Shown one piece after another: positions 44,401-53,100 of a DNA stretch of 64,000 bases. A model generated the notes under the pieces. It saw only the letters and a program-made list of their open reading frames with translations. It searched no databases and was not told the origin of the DNA. The position numbers and the translations under genes were made by a program. The stretch is from an uncultured Clostridia bacterium (GTDB lineage Bacteria > Bacillota_I > Bacilli_A > RF39 > UBA660), in assembly GCA_948433435.1 (NCBI GenBank), contig CAOJDX010000005.1, forward strand, positions 1-64,000. The letters are read 5' to 3'. Numbering within the stretch: position 1 is the first letter of the stretch; each line of letters begins with the position of its first letter.

Positions 44401-47005
44401 TAATGTAAATAAAAAGAATTATAGTAATAATTTCCTTAATTATATTTATCCGAGTGTTGGAGAGTTAAGTCCTATGTTTGCTAAAGAAGTTTTGGCATAT
44501 ACTGTGGAAGTGGAAAATGATGTAACAAGTATTGATATTTTTGCTGAACCTGAGATTACTACGAACACTTTAGAAGGTGTAGGACATTATGAATTGAATT
44601 TAGGAAATAATTTAATTCCTTTAACAGTTACAAGTTCTAATGGTATTTCTAGAGTTTATTATGTTACTGTTATTCGAAAGAAAAGTTCTAGTAATGAATT
44701 AACAAGTTTAACAGTTAAGGCAAATGGAGATCTTCAAACTTTAACTCCTACTTTTGATAAAGCTACTTTAGAATATCAAGTGGAGATTAATGAAGGTGTT
44801 TCTAGTGTTGAATTATTTGCGACTGCATCAGATAATGCTTCGATATCTGGTATAGGATTAAAGAGTGTTCAAGTAGGAGATAATCAGTTTGATATTATTG
44901 TTACTAGCCAATCAGGTGTTGTTAAGACTTATACGGTCCATGTCAAGAGAAGGGCAAGTAGTAATAATCGTCTTTTGAATATTGTTCCTAGTGTTGGAAC
45001 TTTGGATCCAATATTTAGTAGTGAGCAAGGGGAATATTCATTATTATTAGATGCTAGTGCATCAATGTTATCTTTTAATGTTATTACAGAGGATAAATTT
45101 GCTAAGGTAACTGGAATTAGTAGTCAGCTTATTCCAGATGGGGCCTCTACTAGAAATATTATCGTAGAAGCAGAAAATGGAGATATTAAAACTTATACCA
45201 TTAATGTTTATAAAGATAAGATGGATGAAGCTCGACTTACTGATTTAGGAATAGATGGTTATAGCTTTAATGAGACATTTGATCCTGATATTTATCATTA
45301 TACGATTACCTTGCCTCATTCTTATGAGACTATTCTAGCTAGTGATGTTCATGCTGTAGCGAAAGATACAAGAGCGACTGTAGCGAAAACAAGTTCCTTA
45401 TCTTTGTCCACAAAAATGGTGAATATTTATACGGTTGTTGTTACGGCCAAGGATGGTTTTACGAAAAAGACTTATACTATTGAAATTACTAGAGAAAAAG
45501 GTAATGATTCTACTTTGACTAGTTTGTCTTTTGCGGGTGGTGTATTATCTCCAAGTTTTACTTCGAATGATTTAGAATATACTTTAGTATTAAATAAAGA
45601 TGTTTCCCAGATTCAAAAAAGTGATGTAGTAGCGATTCCTACTGATCCAGATGCAACAGTTACTATTCCTGATAACTTTAACTTTACTCCGGAAAACAAT
45701 ATTTATGAAATTGTGGTTGAAAGTGCTGATCGAAAGAGTACGACGACGTATACCATTCACGTTAAACCAAATCAATCAAATATTAATATTTTAGATAGTT
45801 TAGCTATTCATCCAGGAGTTTTAACTCCTAGTTTCGATCCTGATGTTAATCTTTATACAGTTTCTTTAACAGAGGATGTTAGTGAAGTAGAAATAACTGC
45901 AACTGCAGATCCTACTGCGACTATTACTGGTGTTGGAAAACACAGTGTTAAAAGTGGAGAAAATCGTTACGAGATTGTTGTTACGGCGGAGGATGGTAGT
46001 GTCAATACTTATGTTGTTGTAGCGACTAGGGAAAAGTCAACCAATACTAATGTTGTAGATATTATTCCATCAGCTGGATTTTTATCGCCAGAATATAGTA
46101 ATGAAGTAGACACATATTTGGTTGAAGTGGAAGAAGAGGTAACAGAGATTGATTTTGATGTTATTTTGGAAAGTGCTGAAGCTACTGTCAGTGGTGATAA
46201 AGGAAATGTACTTGAATATGGTAACAATACAATTCCTATTGTGATTACAGCTGAAGATGGAACGATCAAAAATATTACTATTCAAGTTATGCGTAATAAA
46301 AAGATAACGAGCATTGCACTGGAAGGACCATTATTTATGGAGGTAGGAGATATTATCACTCTTACACCGACTATTACACCGAGTGATGCTACGAATCAAG
46401 AACTTATTTATGAGAGTGGTGATTCTTCAATTATTAAAGTAGAGGATGGTATTGTATCAGCATTAAGTTTAGGAGATACTACAATTACTGTATCTAGTAA
46501 AAAGTATCCTGATGTTCAAGTTACTATTGATGTAAGTGTTTTAAATCTTAAAATTTCGAGTGATGTTTATGATGTTCGAAGAGATGATGATTTATTCCCT
46601 TATATTATAGGAGCAGAACAGGGTGAGAAACTTGCTGATTTTATGACTAAACTTAATAATAAGAAGGAACTTATTCATTTCTATCATGCTGATGATACAG
46701 AAATTACTGATTTAGAAACTGCTCAAGTTAAAACTGGTGATTATATTACGATTGAGTTTAAAGATAATGTGTATGATCAAGTTTATATCGCTGTTCGTGG
46801 AGATGTGAATGGTGATGGAGAAGTTAATGTTAAAGACTATAATGCTGATGTCAATCATACGTTGAAGAAAGAAATTTTAGAACATTTTTGGTTTTCAGCA
46901 GGTAATGTGGAAGAAGAGGAAGAAGACATTATTAATGTTAAAGATTCAAATAAAATTCAAAATAAGATTTTGAAGAAAATTATTACTCTTAATCCATTTA
47001 AGTAA
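35465..47005 (+). CDS. Giant secreted surface protein: glycine-rich modules, ~26 cadherin-like repeats, dockerin
   Basis: A 3846-residue secreted protein. The signal peptide ends near NVFA (about residue 33). Next come four glycine-rich modules (about nt 35568-36480, 37065-37990, 38572-39510, 40078-40915); the first three are each followed by two cadherin-like beta-sandwich repeats. An unbroken array of about 20 more repeats of about 90 residues follows (40915-46299; hallmark NNYLSSL...SPTF...Y...ATVTG...GxNxIxIxVTAEDGSxKxYT). After these stand one Big_2/Ig-like domain (46300-46545), a spacer module (46546-46795) and a dockerin-like end with calcium loop DVNGDGEVNVKD. There is no LPxTG or membrane anchor, so attachment must come through a partner. 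Repeat counts are by eye. The start at 35465 follows GGTGG. Confidence 0.88.
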   Translation: MKNQFKNYIIHSALGIIIFLMVFLPSINVFAVQESFTYPYTGEYQEFIVPVSSKYRIQLWGAQGGDYDSSLLGGLGGYTEGEINLLKGTKLYIYVGGQASSSQTNLYGGWNGGGDVPAGKDKDGRAGGGATDIRTVPTTSKTTWNSPESLASRIMVAAGGGGAAYESTATWRSDGGPAGGLLGYNPLSMGSSARSNYGTGGSQIKGGYAVNASTTAVALGTFGKGGRGISTDGGSGGGGGWFGGGGSNICSGGGGGSSYISGHDGCIAVTSKGSTIDTTEVVEHQSYSWTGYTFDHTKIVDGTGYEWTDAKGNLINQPTQNNLNSQKGNYGNGFARITSLRELYTDNTLKSITFDKGELTPTFSAEQLEYDLILDTYDTEVEIKAEVNEEHATVSGEGKYTVKYRETKTVNLVVTSESGDIQIYTVNLKRKGLPEGEHNTKLAELELYGESAELYEIAPEFKSEVTNYTIDLGYNTLELFLTAVAYDYDATVTIEGKDLILDSEGDITITVSAPNCTDTIYSIHYRKGSKPEAVYEYNAIGDYQTFIAPTRGIYKFELWGSQGSSSGKPGGLGAYTSGNIILNSNEAVYIYVGDTVAHGASFNGGGLGKVMGFSGGGATDVRLTPGAWNNFDSLKSRIMVAAGGGGAEAWSGQSHGGAAGGLYSYDVPYYASGSWAYTLNTGATQIAGGKGMNGKNQSGASGSFGIGGRGGPTSYGGGGGGGYYGGAGGGDGGPMTSGGSGGSSYISGHPGVDSIDQASTASNIQHTGSEIHYSNKKFTNTVMIDGMGYQWINAKSKPSHSGQASNGSHVTLTNGEYTGQPDKNGDIKTGHEGNGFARITPLASKSENNYLQDIVASSGTLSPSFSSTVYDYDLVLDKEVREVDIEAILSDQSATVSGGGHYKVKYKNPVQVEFIVTSESGDIRTYTVQIKRNELAENEHSSKLADLDFKVDQDDVEPIFQPIFHSNVLEYDIVISPNMIYLDVEAIPFDDEATVKVEGAGMIIEDAGEIVITISEPHEADTVYIIRYTREELPEEEYHYNYTGDYQTFIAPLRGKYRFELWGSQGASASVKPGGLGSYTKGDILLEKGEKLYIYVGNSRLHEVSFNGGGLGKVNAFSGGGATDVRLVSGPWNDFNSIKSRIMVAAGGGGAESWNGQSRGGAGGGLYSYDVPYFSSGSWSYTLNTGSTQTSGGAGMVGRYQSGSPGTFGAGGAGGPSSYGGGGGGGYYGGAGGGDGGPMTSGGAGGSSYISGHPGVNSIAEASTPANIIHTGDMIHYSTKYFTNTVMIDGMGYSWIEATSEPKYTANKNNGLSVTLDTGEYTGQPTVKNDGIQTGKEGVGYAKVTPLFQSKNNYLLNLKTNYGIFDKEFNPFDTEYTLTLDKYEQHFTLTGETADKNAVVVGLGKYEMHLGEVRYVNIHVTAPNGDIRTYRIKVVRGNLADGEHSTKLVSLKINKNKFALNPEFISIETNYRLEVPYSTMVLDVEAIPYDQTATIKIEGNGYLKKDGENIVKVTITHPEVESTVYEVVVTREEDVEGTVSEFACVNGYQKFVAPGSTYYKTQLWGAGGGFGRTDWALRYRGGNGAYTEGEIYLSKGQEVYVYVGCTGEAGGTELSHIGGAGGFNGGANGGNDANRDSAPEPGGGGGGATDIRLTPTSKTSVWNEFNSLKSRIMVAAGGGGGAYYGIGGAGGTLEGLLGYGNKSIPTQTNGYAFGYGMAGLANSIGSGGAGGGYFGGFSATDYSGGGGSSFVSGCENCVAIDANSTANNILMSAQNKHYSNYVFDKITMASGEETQPNPNGGYQTGNAGDGYAIITAAKARSENNFLQNITVDKGELVPEFDLLTKEYTVEVDPDDTSITIDATLDDETAIMTGTGTFDVEAGENHYSIIVTAENGDIRVYTVTVIRKASSTAKPIDIKIVGLVPALCSIKDEYCTLDSEFDPDVTTYHMTVPNRIKQLSFEVEKANKYQTVTGDETHLLEQGENEIVIEVTSEDGTSTTQYTYYITRDMAGDNQIDNLVVVAPPTEINFQPEITDYYFSVPETTSELELQIDLSDSNATYEVVGNENFELGLNIVQIVVTAQNGDIKTYTLNVYQEQSGNTFLSNIEVSHDGVNYALTPEFNKVISNYIVNVPNEVDHVEISVTKEHSLTTITGDGDVALITGTNKVNLVSTASDGSVQIYELYIIRAKSSDATLKSLDVLEASLDPEFNSEVADYTLDVHSGVTSLTIKAVVNNPKATYKISGNSGFALGENKVVILVTAEDGTKKTYTLTVNKVASSNNYLSSLVIDQYDMASIFNKETEEYHIVFEDRIPTIKVSATPEDKTAKVSKTGIYHIKTGSNKVEVIVTAEDGSKRIYTINIFQTGSKNNDLISLVTSSSKSLSPPFTKTNQKYTLDVDNLEDEITVIGVAEDKNATVTGNGTYHLNPGNNIIYITVTSEEGEEKVYDITVNRKKSSNANISLIIAKESVLDPVFDRDKTGTYYLKVLEEVTSLTLNIELEDETAKYEVTGNENFQIGHNTVTITVTAEDGTTKAYVLDVLRQAKGTTSDKLENLTVSEGILDPTFDSETIYYEVEVDYNTDKITLEAIAEDKNATVEGLGEYTLALGKNVLGISVTSTEGVVRYYQVVVTRNRKTEARLSSLQITDSTLDPNFDKDIYEYHLKTNYDSLTIKAIPLDKDATFEIIDNHDFVVGHNEVIIRVTAQDGKTTQDYILHVEKEKSFNNNLKLLEVDGYELTPEFSKTTTVYHVNVGHDVNNIVIQAEAEDNKAMVAGDGTIDLNMGDNYIDIIVTSEAGTKKVYTLIVNREANNNNYLASLMTSDGTLSPTFDQLTNNYNVEVEYEVESIVISGTPADSLATVTGLQKYPLKVGDNSISISVVAEDGSVNVYNIVVTRKNIVSSKLKNLTVDYYQLEEEFSSELFDYTLNIDYEVQSLNLNIETIDKNATYKVIGNHDLVVGMNTIQIEVTDSLGNETTTYTINVNKKNYSNNFLNYIYPSVGELSPMFAKEVLAYTVEVENDVTSIDIFAEPEITTNTLEGVGHYELNLGNNLIPLTVTSSNGISRVYYVTVIRKKSSSNELTSLTVKANGDLQTLTPTFDKATLEYQVEINEGVSSVELFATASDNASISGIGLKSVQVGDNQFDIIVTSQSGVVKTYTVHVKRRASSNNRLLNIVPSVGTLDPIFSSEQGEYSLLLDASASMLSFNVITEDKFAKVTGISSQLIPDGASTRNIIVEAENGDIKTYTINVYKDKMDEARLTDLGIDGYSFNETFDPDIYHYTITLPHSYETILASDVHAVAKDTRATVAKTSSLSLSTKMVNIYTVVVTAKDGFTKKTYTIEITREKGNDSTLTSLSFAGGVLSPSFTSNDLEYTLVLNKDVSQIQKSDVVAIPTDPDATVTIPDNFNFTPENNIYEIVVESADRKSTTTYTIHVKPNQSNINILDSLAIHPGVLTPSFDPDVNLYTVSLTEDVSEVEITATADPTATITGVGKHSVKSGENRYEIVVTAEDGSVNTYVVVATREKSTNTNVVDIIPSAGFLSPEYSNEVDTYLVEVEEEVTEIDFDVILESAEATVSGDKGNVLEYGNNTIPIVITAEDGTIKNITIQVMRNKKITSIALEGPLFMEVGDIITLTPTITPSDATNQELIYESGDSSIIKVEDGIVSALSLGDTTITVSSKKYPDVQVTIDVSVLNLKISSDVYDVRRDDDLFPYIIGAEQGEKLADFMTKLNNKKELIHFYHADDTEITDLETAQVKTGDYITIEFKDNVYDQVYIAVRGDVNGDGEVNVKDYNADVNHTLKKEILEHFWFSAGNVEEEEEDIINVKDSNKIQNKILKKIITLNPFK
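35563..40074 (+). repeat. Three tandem ~1.5-kb super-repeats (glycine-rich + two cadherin-like)
   Basis: Units begin near 35563, 37062 and 38569 and are each about 1.5 kb long. Units 2 and 3 are clearly the closest pair, sharing GGYYGGAGGGDGGPMTSGG and SSYISGHPGV in protein and long matches in DNA. A fourth glycine-rich module follows at about 40075 without the second half of the pattern being preserved. Confidence 0.75.
46796..47002 (+). other. Dockerin-like domain of the first giant protein
   Basis: The first loop DVNGDGEVNVKD has Asp/Asn/Asp/Asp at calcium positions 1, 3, 5 and 12. The second loop is EEEEEDIINVKD, with Glu at 1, 3 and 5, which is unusual. The repeats are followed by short helices (YNADVNHTL, SNKIQNKIL), as in type I dockerins. 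Confidence 0.7.
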
Positions 47006-47045
47006 CTTTTTAGATAGAGCCATTGAGGCTCTATCTGGAAAAGTT
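47004..47045. terminator. Long hairpin after the first giant gene
   Basis: AGATAGAGCC and GGCTCTATCT form a perfect 10-bp stem with a 5-base loop, extended by AACTTTT/AAAAGTT with a small bulge. No T run follows, so it may stabilise or process mRNA, or attenuate rather than fully terminate. Confidence 0.55.
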
Positions 47046-47060
47046 ATATATACTTACTTA

Positions 47061-47101
47061 TTTACAATAATCTAAATTTTATTAATATAGATTATTGTAA
47101 A
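47061..47101. promoter_or_regulatory. Perfect 14-bp inverted repeat upstream of the second giant gene
   Basis: TTTACAATAATCTA and TAGATTATTGTAAA flank a 13-base AT-rich centre, 43 bp before the start codon. It is a candidate operator or cruciform. No identical copy was noticed elsewhere in the window. Confidence 0.55.
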
Positions 47102-47143
47102 CGAGTATGTTAAAATTAAAAATAGAGAGGTAGAGGTAGGAGT

Positions 47144-50100
47144 ATGAAAAGGGTAAAAAGAACTATTTTTTTTCTAGTAGTAATGATTGGTATTTTATTT
47201 CCAACAACAGTATTTGCTAAAAATGAAGAGTTTAGTTTAAAAGCTTATGATTATGATATTACAGCAAATGATTGGGAAGGTGCTGGAACTGGTGATGAAA
47301 TCACAAGTGGAGGAAAGGTGCAACCTGGGCAGGTTCTTCAAATTGATGTTTATTTCTCACCTGGTAGTATAGGAAACTTAGGTTTTAACTATACTATTAA
47401 TTATGACAATACTGTTTTTGAGCCTGTGTATGCTGATGGAGAATTTTATTATGATGATTATACGTATCCAGATGCTTTGCCTGATAGTCCATGGCCTTAT
47501 ACGGTTACGGGAGCAGGTAAAAATAAGAAGGTATCTACAACGTGGGTTACTACCCCATCGGATACTGGAAGTCAATTGATTTTTAATGTCAGCGATTCTC
47601 AACAAAATGCTAATAAGCCATTTGTCAATGAAGGAGTTGTTGTATCCTTCTGGATAAAGGTTAAAGATAATGTAGCAGGTGGAGCAACACTAAATTTGGA
47701 ATTTGAGAATACGGCTCAAGGGATGGCTGTTGATCGAATAGATCATGTCAAGGAAACAATTACTACAACGGATATTTCATTTCAACTAAGTACAACAATG
47801 AGTAGTGATGTTACTCTAAAAACTTTGACCGTTACAGGAAATAACAGCTTAGACTATTTATTAAATCCATTATTTACTGCAGGAACGGCCCAAAGAATTT
47901 TTAATACTATTGTTCCTTATTCTGTTTCTAGTGTAACCTTAGCGGCGGAAGCTACTGATGAAAAGGGAAAAGTACTACCTGGTGGCTTAGGAAATAAAAC
48001 TTTAACTGTAGGAGATAATTCCTTTAATATTATTGTTCAATCTGAAGATGGTCATCAGGAAATTTATGCTATTCATATTAAGAGACTTTCTAATGATGCT
48101 AGTTTAAAAACGTTATCTTTATCAGGAGTTAGCTTAGATACTAGTTTAACAACAGGGGTTTATACTTATACTGCAACAGTACCTTATTCTATTAGTAGTA
48201 CAACGGTTAGTGCCCAGGCTAATCATGAACAGGCTTTAGTGAAAATGGGACTTGGTTCATGGGGACTTACTCAGACGGGAAGTAGTTTAAATACGAGGGT
48301 TGTTACTGTAGAAGCTGAAGATTGTGATAGCCAATATGCTAGTGTTCCTGGAAATAGTTGTACAAGTCAGGATTATACGTTAAATGTTACAAGGGAAGCG
48401 GCTTCTACTAATAATGATTTAACGGATATTAAAATTGATGGGGTTAGTATTAGTGGCTTTACTTCTTCAACTCTTGAATATACTTTGGCTGATGTTGCTA
48501 ATAGTAAAACTTCAGTTTCGGTTACCGCCACTTTGGCTGATTCTAAAGCAACACTTATTGGTACGGGGAATAAATCTTTAATTGTAGGAGATAATGCGAT
48601 TACTTTGACTGTTACTGCTGAAAGTGGAGCGATAAAAAAATATATTATTCATTTAAGAAGACTTTCTAATAATGCTAATTTAGCTACTTTAACTATTACT
48701 TCTGATCCACAGGGGGTGTTATCTCCTAATTTTACACCAACTTTCTCTGACTATTATACTTATACATATGATTCTACTGTTACTGATATTCAAATAGCAG
48801 CAACAGCGGAACATAGTGGAGCGACTGTTACTAGTGGAGTTGGGCATTATTCAGGAGGAGATAGTGGTGCTAATGTTGTAGTAACGGCGGAGGATGGAAC
48901 AGTAAAAACTTATATTATTCAATTTTCTAGAAAGCAATCTAGTGATAATACCTTAAAGAGTTTAGCGATTGATTCTTATAGTTTGAATGAACCTTTTTCT
49001 CCTACTAAAACATTATATACAGCAACAGTACCAGGAACAGTAGATTCGGTTAATATTAAGGCTATTGCTAATGATGTTAATGCTACAATTGTAAGTGGTA
49101 GTGGTAAACATAGTTTACAATATGGCTCTAATACAGTACAAGTTCGAGTAAGAGCTGAAAACGGAGCTACAAAAGATTATACAATTACAATTACAAGAAA
49201 TAAAAAAGATATTTCTGCTTTGTCTGATTTAACTGTTGATGGGACAACCATTACTGGTTTTAGTGAGACAAAACAAAGTTATTCTTATGGAACGGTTCCT
49301 TTTGATAAGACTAGTGTGGAGATTGGTTATACAAAGAAAGATAGTGATGCTACTGTCGTTGGAGGCGGTACAGTTTCTTTACAAACTGGTAAGAATACTA
49401 TTAGAGTAGAAGTTATTGCTCATGATGGAGTTACCAAAACTGTTTATGAAATTGAAATTTTTAGAACATTATCAGATAATGCTTATTTAAGTAGTTTGAA
49501 TGTTACAGGTTATCCTATTTCTTTTAATAAGTTAACGAATGATTATCGTATTGAAGTAGATTATGAAGTTACGACTGTTTCTATTAGTGCTACTCCAGAA
49601 TATAGTGGAGCGACAGTTGTTCAGGGAGGACCTAATAGTTTAGCAGTGGGAGAGAATCATTATACGATTGCGGTAACAGCAGAGAATGGTTCAACTACTA
49701 ATATCTATAATTTGAATGTAGTTAGAAAAAGCTCTATTAATACTAAGCTTACTGATTTAAAAGTTGTTCATCAGGGAATCAATTATTTAGGAAGTTTCAA
49801 TCCTAATATTGATACTTATCAGATAACGGTTGATAATATGGTCGGAGAAGTGGATATTCAGGCAGTACTTGATGATCCTTTAAATCAGACTGTAGTTGGT
49901 GATGGACATAAGAATTTAGTAACTGGTTTAAATGTTTTTGAAGTTGAAGTAACAGCTGCTAGTGGGGATAAGAAAAAATATACCATTCAGATTACAAGGG
50001 CATTGAATAGTAATCATAATTTAGCTCATTTAGAGGTTTTGGACCATACTTTATCGCCTAGTTTCAGTCCAGAAAAAACAAGTTATACAGTAGAGGTAGA

Positions 50101-53100
50101 TAGTAGTGTTTCACAAGTAGTTATTCAGGGTAGTGCTGAGGACTCAGCAGCGACAGTAACTGGATTGGGGACAAAATCTTTGGTAACAGGAACGAATACT
50201 TTTAATGTTGTTGTTACAGCAGAAGATCAGCAAGTGAAAACTTATGTTATTGTTATTACAAGAAAGGCTTCTAATGACAGTAGTTTAAAATCTTTATCGA
50301 TTAAAGAATCTTTGCTTAATGAACCATTTGTAAAAACAGATACTACTTATACAGCAAGTGTTGATCATACAGTTGAGAAAATTACGGTTATGGCTCAAGC
50401 GAATGATCCAAAGGCAAAGGGAGTAACTGGAATTGGGGAAGTTTCTTTAAAAACAGGGGATAATGTTATTTCTATTGTAGTTACTGCCGAAGATAATACG
50501 ACAACGACATATACATTAACGGTTCATCGAGCTAAAAGTAGAAATGCTAATTTGGCTAATATTAGTCTTTCTAATGGTTATACTTTAGATCCAGCTTTTG
50601 ATCCTGATGTACTTACTTATCATGTTGATGTTCCTAATAATATGGCTAAAATTTTAGTATCTTGTGTAAAACAAGATGAAAAGTCAACAGTAACAGGTGC
50701 TGGAGAGATTAACTTAGCAACGGGAGATAATACTGTAATAATTACTGTCGTAGCTGAGGATACTTCAGTTAAGAAAATTTATACTGTTGTGATTCATCGG
50801 GCTCGTTCTAGTAATAATTATTTAAGTAGTCTTACTTCAACAGATGGTTTGATTACTCCAACTTTTGAGAAAGAACAAGATCAATATACTTTGACTGTTC
50901 CTTATGAGGTTACTAATGCTAATTTAACAGCAGTGGCTGAAGATAGTAATGCTCATATTTCTATTACAAGTAATACGAATTTGGCAGTTGGGGTTACGAA
51001 GGCTAGTATTACTGTAACGGCTGAAGATGGAGGGGTTAATACTTATTATGTTGATATTACAAGACAGCCATCTTCTAATAATTATTTAAGTGATTTACAA
51101 GTTTTAGATGATGCTCATCATAATTATATAGCTGTTTTTAATAAAACAACGATGACTTATACGGTTCAGGTAGATAATAGTATTACTGAGTTGGAAATTG
51201 TGGCAACAGCGGAAGATAGTTCTACTACGATAAAGGGAGTTGGTTCAAAGAAGATTGAAGTAGGAAGTAATCAATTTACGGTTGAGTCTATTAGTGCGAA
51301 TGGTACTTCTAGAAATTATATTATTACTATTAACAGGTTGAAGAATGGTAATGCTGATTTGGCTACTTTAGCAGTTGATGGACAAAAAATTGTTCCAGAC
51401 TTTTCAAAAGAAGTAATTTCTTACTCTTTAAATGTGGATGAGAGTGTGGAGGATATTCATATTACAGCAACCGCAGAGGAAGCTACTACTAAGGTTAGTG
51501 GTACAGGAAAGAAACAGCTTCATACGGGATTAAATACGTTTAATATTGAAACAAAATCAGAGGATGGAACAACAAAGACTTATGTGATTATTGTTAATAA
51601 GGCAGCTTCTAGTAATAATTATTTGGCTTCTCTTTTAATGAGTGAGGTGTTTACACCTAGCTTTGATCGTGAGACTTTAACTTATCAAGCTGTTGTTGGT
51701 AATGCAGTTACTTCTGTTAATGTTCAAGCTGTAGCAGAAGATGCTAATGCTACAGTAACTGGTAGCGGAGATCATACTTTAAGTGTAGGAAATAATTCAA
51801 TTTTAATTACAGTAACAGCGGAAAATAATACGTTTAGAGCTTATACAATTAATGTTTATAGAGAACCTTCTTCTAATAATAATTTAAGTGATTTACAAAT
51901 TGATCAGCAAACGGTGAGTGGTTTTGCACCAAGCAAATTAAGTTATAGTTTTACAGTGGCTAATCAAGTTACAGAACTAGAAATTTTAGGAATAGCAGAA
52001 GATGCAACGGCTAGTGTTTCTGGAAATAAGACGTGGTATTTGAATACTGGAGTGAATCGCACAGACATTGTAGTAACGGCTGAGGATGGAACGTCTAAAA
52101 TTTATCAGTTAGAAGTAACTCGTGAAAAATCCTCTAATAATCAGTTGGCTATTTTAAATACTTTAGAAGGAAATTTAAATCCAAGTTTTGATCCGACTAC
52201 TACTAGTTATACTTTAGATGTTCCTTATGAAGTTACAAAGTTAACGTTAACCACAGTTGCGGAAGATGCTAGTGCTACAGTGGAAATTGAGGGAAATGTT
52301 GATTTTCAAATAGGAAATAATAATATGGTTTATATTGCAGTAACAGCTGAAGACGGAAGTGTTAAAAAATATCAAATTCAGGTAACGAGATTACCACAAG
52401 CGAATAACTTTTTATCTCATCTTGCAGTAGAAACAACAGGTGGTAGAATTTATCCGCTTTCACCAGCTTTTAATCAAAATACATTGAATTATACTGTTGA
52501 TATTGATGCTAATGATAATGATTTAGTAATTAGTGGTACTAAAGAAGCTACTAGTGCTACAGTAACAGGTTTGGAAAATATTCAAGTTTCTAGTTTTCCA
52601 TATGTTCATAAAGTTATTGTTACCTCAGCTGGTGGAGTAGATCGAACGTATTCTATTACTTTTCAGAAGATCAAATCTAGTAATGCTAATTTGAAAGAGT
52701 TAAGTGTTAGTGCAGGAGTGCTTTCTCCTAGTTTTCAGGAAAATCAGACTTCTTATCAAGTTAAGGTGCCAGCTAGTGTTGATCAGATTGATATTACAGC
52801 CTTAGGCTATGAGGGAAGTTCAGTAGTTGGTGGTGGAATTCATTCATTGAATCAAGGAAATAATACCATTCAAATTTCAGTAACTGCTGAAGATGGTAGT
52901 ACAAAAAACTATACAATTAATATTGAAAGAGAAAAGGAAGTATTTGTGACTCTAGATGATATTCAAGTATCTAGTGGAGTGCTTTCTCCGGAGTTTAAAA
53001 AGGAAGTTACTGATTATATTGCTTATCTTGGTGATGGAGCAGTCGAGATGGTTTTAACTCCAATTGTTAGTGATCCACTTGCCGTTTTAAAGATTGCTCT

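Noticed and set aside
35465-47005. Sortase anchoring of the giant proteins
   Set aside because: Neither giant has an LPxTG-like motif, terminal hydrophobic helix or basic tail; both end in dockerin modules.
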